Source: Gonium pectorale (taxonomy: Eukaryota; Chlorophyta; Chlorophyceae; Chlamydomonadales; Volvocaceae). Taken from it: a stretch of DNA of 64,000 bases. The notes below the pieces were generated by a model. That model worked only from the letters and a program-made list of their open reading frames with translations, made no database searches and was not told the origin of the DNA. Below, piece by piece: positions 59,701 to 64,000 of this stretch. The position numbers were made by a program, and so were the translations under genes. The DNA lies in NCBI GenBank assembly GCA_001584585.1, contig LSYV01000003.1, positions 1,221,811-1,285,810 of the forward strand, read 5' to 3'. Positions within the stretch are counted from its first letter, which is position 1; every line of letters begins with the position of its first letter.

Positions 59701-61883
59701 GTTCGCCGCCGCCCCGGGCAACTCCAGGTTGCTCACTGCGAGCGGGGTCTTGCGGTCGGGCGCCCTGCCGACCGGGTCCGTGGGGACCGGGCAGCCGGCG
59801 GCGTCGGCCGCAACGGTCTCCACCGGCGCCCCTGGACCAACCCTTGGCCAGTACCCGAGGGGGAAGGACCATCCGCTGCGGGCCGGCGTCAAGTACCTGG
59901 CGCACACCTGCATCGACGCAGCAGTGGCATCCACCATCCACTCGGCCGTGCGGCAGCTCGGGAACGCCAGGTGCGCAATGACTCGCATGCATCAGCCGGC
60001 GTGACGCGTTCAGCTTGCGGGCCCTGCTTTGTTTGAAATGCAGCAAGGCACAATACCATGCACGTCCCTGAGGTAATGTATGTTCACTGCGCACTTATCA
60101 GAAGCAAGTTACGTCAGCCGAAAGCACTTAACTGCGGTACTACGGCACGCACATATGCTCACACACACGCCCTTTATGTCCTCACGCCGCCCGCGTTTCC
60201 GCGTTCCGGTGCGCGCCCCTGGTTCCTTCAGGCTGTGCACGCCCGGCTATGAGGACGGCCACATCACACACTTGGTGGTTGGGGAGCAGCAGCGGCGCAC
60301 AATCAAGGTGCTGCTGGGCATCGCCAACGGGGCGCTTTTAGTGACGCCCGCTTGGGTGACCGAGTCCCTGGCGGCGGGATGCTGGCTGCCGGAGGAAGAC
60401 TATATGGCACCGGTGAGGCGGCTCGCGCGGATGCAGTGGGGGCGATCGGCGGCGACCTGAATGCAGGATGCTGAGTATAATTGCGTGCGTAGAGATGCTA
60501 AGGTAGCATCGCATTGCCGTCGCTAACTAAGCTTTCTTGGAGTATAGTCGTCATAGTCATTCACCTGTGCCTGCTGACGGCCGCCCATGTCGGATCACTC
60601 AGGGGCTGTTCGCGGACACGGCCGCAGCGGTGCGCGTGCAGCTCCAAGCGGCACAGCAGCAGGCCACAGTCGCGGCCCCCGCCGGCGCGCCGGCGGCGGC
60701 CCCGTCGTCCCCCCGGGCCGGCGTGTCGGCCAGGCCGCTGGCCGGTCGGCTGGTGTCGGTGCACAACACGCAGTGCAACGGACTAAAGCTGGCGGACCTG
60801 CAGGCACGCAAGGCTGATGTGGAGAAACTTGTGGTGGTGAGTGCAAGACGTGCGTTACTGCTGTTGCTTTGTGTTACATTGGGGCTTAGGGTACAAGCCA
60901 TGCAAACCCGAAGCATACCCATGCACCGGAACCCATGCCCTGTACGCTGCACCCGCGCATATGTTCCAGCGCAGCAGTAAGAGAGGGAAGTCAGGTTGGG
61001 ACTCGGAACTGGCCAACTCGCTCCCGGCATATGGATCAGGCCGTCGGACGGCAGGGGGTCTGCAAGGCAGTTGCGTCGTCGTTAGTGGCACACCAGTAGC
61101 AAGGGCTCTGAGCAGCAGCGTCCGCAGCCGCGGCTGCCATCGCGATGGCGGGGCGGGAGAGTGCCCGGGTCTCGCTCCCGTAGAACCGCGTTGGGGCAAT
61201 TTGGGGCACATCTCGCGAGTGCGCTCGCTTGCGGCGGCTGGCTTGCAGCGGCGGCTGGCACGGATGTGGCCTGGGGCAGCGCATGGCAGCGGCAGTCAGG
61301 GGCATGCCAAATGACTTCACTATGCAATATATGCAGCGCACGGACGTGCCTCTTGGGCAAGCACTGTGCCGTACAACACTGTGCCGTGCAACAGACGAAA
61401 AGAGCTTTGAAACTACAGCCCATGCACCCACTCAGCAGCCAACGTGTTATCCGCGACTAGCCTTGTCGTCGCGCCCGTTCGTACTTCTTGTCATCCAGCC
61501 GCAGCTTTGCAGCACGGCCAGCGTGTGAAGGAGTTGGGGTTCCTTCTTGGCGTGCGTCACATGGCCTGCTGTGTAGGTTGCATGCTCCAGCCAGCTTCAA
61601 TAGCTGCTAGACTGCAGTCAGCACGCCGGTTGCATTCTCAAGGCTCTCTGGTCGTGACGAGAAGTGTTTTGCCCGCCCGCCACGTCACCAGGCGCTTGGC
61701 GGTCGACTCGTCCCGGTTCGTTCCGCTGCTCTGTTGGTGGTAGTGGGCAACGCCCTCGGCCCCAGCGAGCGGCGGCCCCGCGTGGGTGGAGCAGGTGGGG
61801 CAGTGGCACAAGTGGCCAGCGAGGAATGGCTGATGAAGCTGGCGGAGACGCACATCTGGCAGGAACCGCCGCAGGCGCATTGA
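53795..61883 (+). CDS. Microcephalin-like protein with three BRCT domains
   Basis: Architecture of microcephalin (MCPH1): one BRCT at the N-terminus and a tandem pair at the C-terminus, separated by a long disordered middle. In animals MCPH1 restrains condensin II and reads phospho-H2AX. Exons 53795-54028, 54105-54176, 54331-54397, 54548-54760, 54919-58024, 58426-59970, 60232-60412, 60603-60836 and 61692-61883 join in phase to 1947 aa. BRCT1 (~1-105): INAKIRALGAKAVLRLSKEV, THIIFQ, VYVVSPLWLQ. BRCT2 (~1715-1810): TPGYEDGHITHLVVGE, GALLVTPAWVTESLAAG. BRCT3 (~1850-1947): RPLAGRLVSVHNTQ, ALGGRLVPVRSA, VASEEWLMKLAETH. Each shows the Gly-Gly turn and terminal Trp helix expected of BRCTs. The ~1550-residue middle is Ala/Pro/Gly-rich with recurring KRKS-like basic motifs and one ordered-looking island near 1101-1145. 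Other BRCT scaffolds (MDC1- or PTIP-like) cannot be excluded. TGTAA follows at 62520. Confidence 0.78.
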
Positions 61884-63313
61884 CAGGCGCCAAGGGTGGA
61901 GGGATCCTTGGGGGCGATGATGTGGGCCGCTGAGTGTTCGGGCCTCCAGAGTTTATGTGTTACGGCTTGTTCATAACAGCCACAAGCAATCAAGCAGCCG
62001 AGCCGACAGTCTATGCAACCCAGACTCAGAAGGCACCCACTGTGGACTAAACGCTGGCGAGGCTCTGCTGAGCGTTGTCTGTGTGCGGTGGTGTGTTAGG
62101 GTGCCCCCGCCACACGCGAACCCGCCTCAACGAGGGTGGCGTGTGTGTTGTGTTTGGAAGGGCGTCTCCTTGTGTTGGGTGTGCGAATAGCATGTTAAGA
62201 AATGTTCCGGACAAGCAAGCGAGCAAGCAACCTAGCCGGCAGTTTATGCGCGTGCGCGTGTCCTGGGCGGTGCAGCCGCTCAGGATAATTGCTATATGCG
62301 TGACTGCTTGTGTGGTAAGGCGCTTTCCGCGACATTGCAAGTGAGTGTGCATTCTCTTGAGTTTGCAGGGATGTGTTTGTCAGCCGTCAGCTAAGGGTTT
62401 GGGCTTTTCTCGGACAAGCCTCCGTGCCCGTCCGGGAGGCATTGCGAACCACGGTCCTCAGATGTGTTTAGGCGTGCGTCTGGAATTCCGGAAAGGCTGG
62501 AGTCTTTCTGGCACTGACATGTAAGAATGGCACGTCATGCTGCATTTACCTCAACGAGGGCCTGCCTGAAATCTGTGTGTACGACGAGGATTCGCAAGGA
62601 CACATTGTACATGAGCACATTCGACAGTTTTACATGCAGTGCTGTTACGGTAGTCCCACATGGTACGAGCAACTTACAGTTGGGTCCAGACCCGTAACAA
62701 TGAATCAGCACACCTGCTCACCGGTCTCAGTCAGGCACTGCCTGCTGAATGCTTCAATGTGGAACATACGTGCACGCCTTATAGGAGCTTATTTTCTACT
62801 GGAGGACTAGCGAAACGGGCACAGTGGCACCTCCACCCGACATGGACACCGAGGCATGAGGACAAGCCAGCAACAGAATTCCCAAAGGCAATGTTCGGGC
62901 CTATGGAGTGCGCTCTAAGGGGCTCCCGGTACCCGGCGGCCTTTCCTCCGAGGATATGACCCATGGGCCCGAAACGCAGCCCCTCTCCTGTAAGTCACCA
63001 TTGCCAGAGCGCGCGGTCGCAGTTGGGCGCACTCACCGACAGGCCAATTGCGGCCATTGCACCGCCCCGCCACGTTATGTGGAATGTATTACCAGTGGCT
63101 TTGAATGCGTATGGTTACGAGCACATACGCCCTATGCAGCGACCAGCCACTCGCACAAGACCAGTCATACTGATGTATACAACAGTGGACCACCGTGCCC
63201 TTCCACTGCAAATCAGCGCAACATAACACGACCGACTGTTCTTCGCGTGGACACAAAGCAAGGCCCTTGCTTGCCGCTGGCGCTCGAGTGTTGCAAAGCG
63301 CGCAACGCACTCC
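61884..63313. other. Convergent intergenic region
   Basis: 3' UTR of the microcephalin-like gene (TGTAA 62520-62524, 637 nt past the stop) meets that of the small membrane-protein gene (TGTAA on minus at 62678-62674, about 636 nt past its stop). The predicted ends are about 150 bp apart. No gene seen. Confidence 0.55.
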
Positions 63314-63817
63314 TCATTGCTCCGCATCCAAGTCAGCGTTGTATCGTAGATCAGGGTCGTTGGGCGGCACGGGGCCGAAGCGATCCCACGGCGACTCCAC
63401 GAACAACAGCGCGCGCTGGCGATTGCGCAGGATGGGGACCTGCAGTGCCAGGCCCGCTGCAGTGTCAGGGCCGCACGCACCGGGGCCAACACCGGGAACG
63501 CGACCTGGCCGCACGGGCTACGGTAATGTGATGCAATGTCCCCCATTGCACAAACCGCCGCTTGCACTACCATGAAGATGAATTTGTGCTTCCCAGCTGC
63601 CGAAGGCGGCTGCCCTCACCTGCTCCCATCCGAGCCTGATCCGCAGCTGCTCCAGGCGCTGCTCGTTCCGCCCCAGGTCCGGGACCCCCTGGGCGCGCGG
63701 CGCAGAGCGCAGCACCACCTGTTGAAGTGAGGAGAGCGCCATCAAAACGGAACAGATGGGCAAAATGAGAGCCAATACTGCTTTAGAGATGACTGGCCAT
63801 TGCGCAGCCGTGCGCAT
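63314..63817 (-). CDS. Small single-pass membrane protein, unknown
   Basis: Two exons, 63817-63620 and 63439-63314, join in phase to 107 aa. An N-terminal hydrophobic helix (VLALILPICSVLMAL, about residues 15-30) follows a short basic start. Next come a polar, charged stem (LGRNEQRLEQLRIRLGWEQV) and a Pro/Asp-rich tail (ESPWDRFGPVPPNDPDLRYN). The orientation with a short N-terminus and one helix resembles small organelle inner-membrane or ER assembly factors, but I do not recognise the family. The start was taken at the ATG that gives the hydrophobic helix. An upstream exon beginning near the window edge (MCGKWLCG frame, donor at 63941) would also splice in phase to 63718, giving an alternative N-terminus without the helix. 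Confidence 0.52.
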
Positions 63818-64000
63818 CTCTACTCGGTGTCTACCCCTGGACGTGCTGTCCCAATTGCCGACTGCTGGTGCCGTTCCAGACACAGAAAACCACTGGTCCA
63901 GCCCCTGGTGCGGCCGCCCTGAATCCCGTCGACGTGCTTACCCCACACAACCACTTGCCGCACATGGATGGCTGGGCTGGGCATCGGCATGCGATACATC

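Overview
This window looks like nuclear DNA of a green alga, probably Chlamydomonadales/Volvocales. It is GC-rich. Nearly every gene is cut into many short exons by introns with GTGCGC/GTGAGC-type donors and C/TAG acceptors. The pentamer TGTAA, the chlorophycean poly(A) signal, lies a few hundred bases past most stops. Products include plastid-type proteins (uroporphyrinogen-III synthase, a CRTISO-like oxidoreductase, a fibrillin) and a mitochondrial-type uS13. Exon models were built by hand from splice sites, reading phase and family resemblance. Where coordinates are given for a whole gene, all exon phases close to a multiple of three.

Layout, left to right: CRTISO-like FAD oxidoreductase (minus, cut by the left edge); uroporphyrinogen-III synthase (plus); isochorismatase-family hydrolase (minus); coiled-coil/low-complexity protein (plus); cyclic-nucleotide-binding-domain protein (minus); half-size ABCA transporter (minus); Mpv17/PMP22 protein (plus); 69-aa hydrophobic protein (minus); mitochondrial-type ribosomal protein uS13 (plus); unrecognised ten-exon gene (plus); ADP-ribosylglycohydrolase (plus); PAP/fibrillin (minus); microcephalin-like three-BRCT protein (plus); small single-pass membrane protein (minus). 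Five neighbouring pairs are head-to-head with 189 to 593 bp between start codons, so shared bidirectional promoters are likely. The most suggestive pair joins a carotenoid-type enzyme and a tetrapyrrole enzyme.

No prokaryotic operon, CRISPR array, rRNA, tRNA or intact transposon was seen. Repeats are a dispersed ~50-bp element (four copies), a 31-bp sequence present twice, microsatellites, and two N-gaps (about 20650-20669 and 49112-49131). The second gap is flanked by a duplicated piece of exon, which I read as an assembly artefact.

I found no clear new biological system. The items most worth following are the algal microcephalin-like protein with recurring basic-serine motifs, the unrecognised gene at 42.5-45.9 kb, the cyclic-nucleotide-binding protein with a possible frame problem, two GC-AG introns, and the small protein sharing a promoter with uS13.
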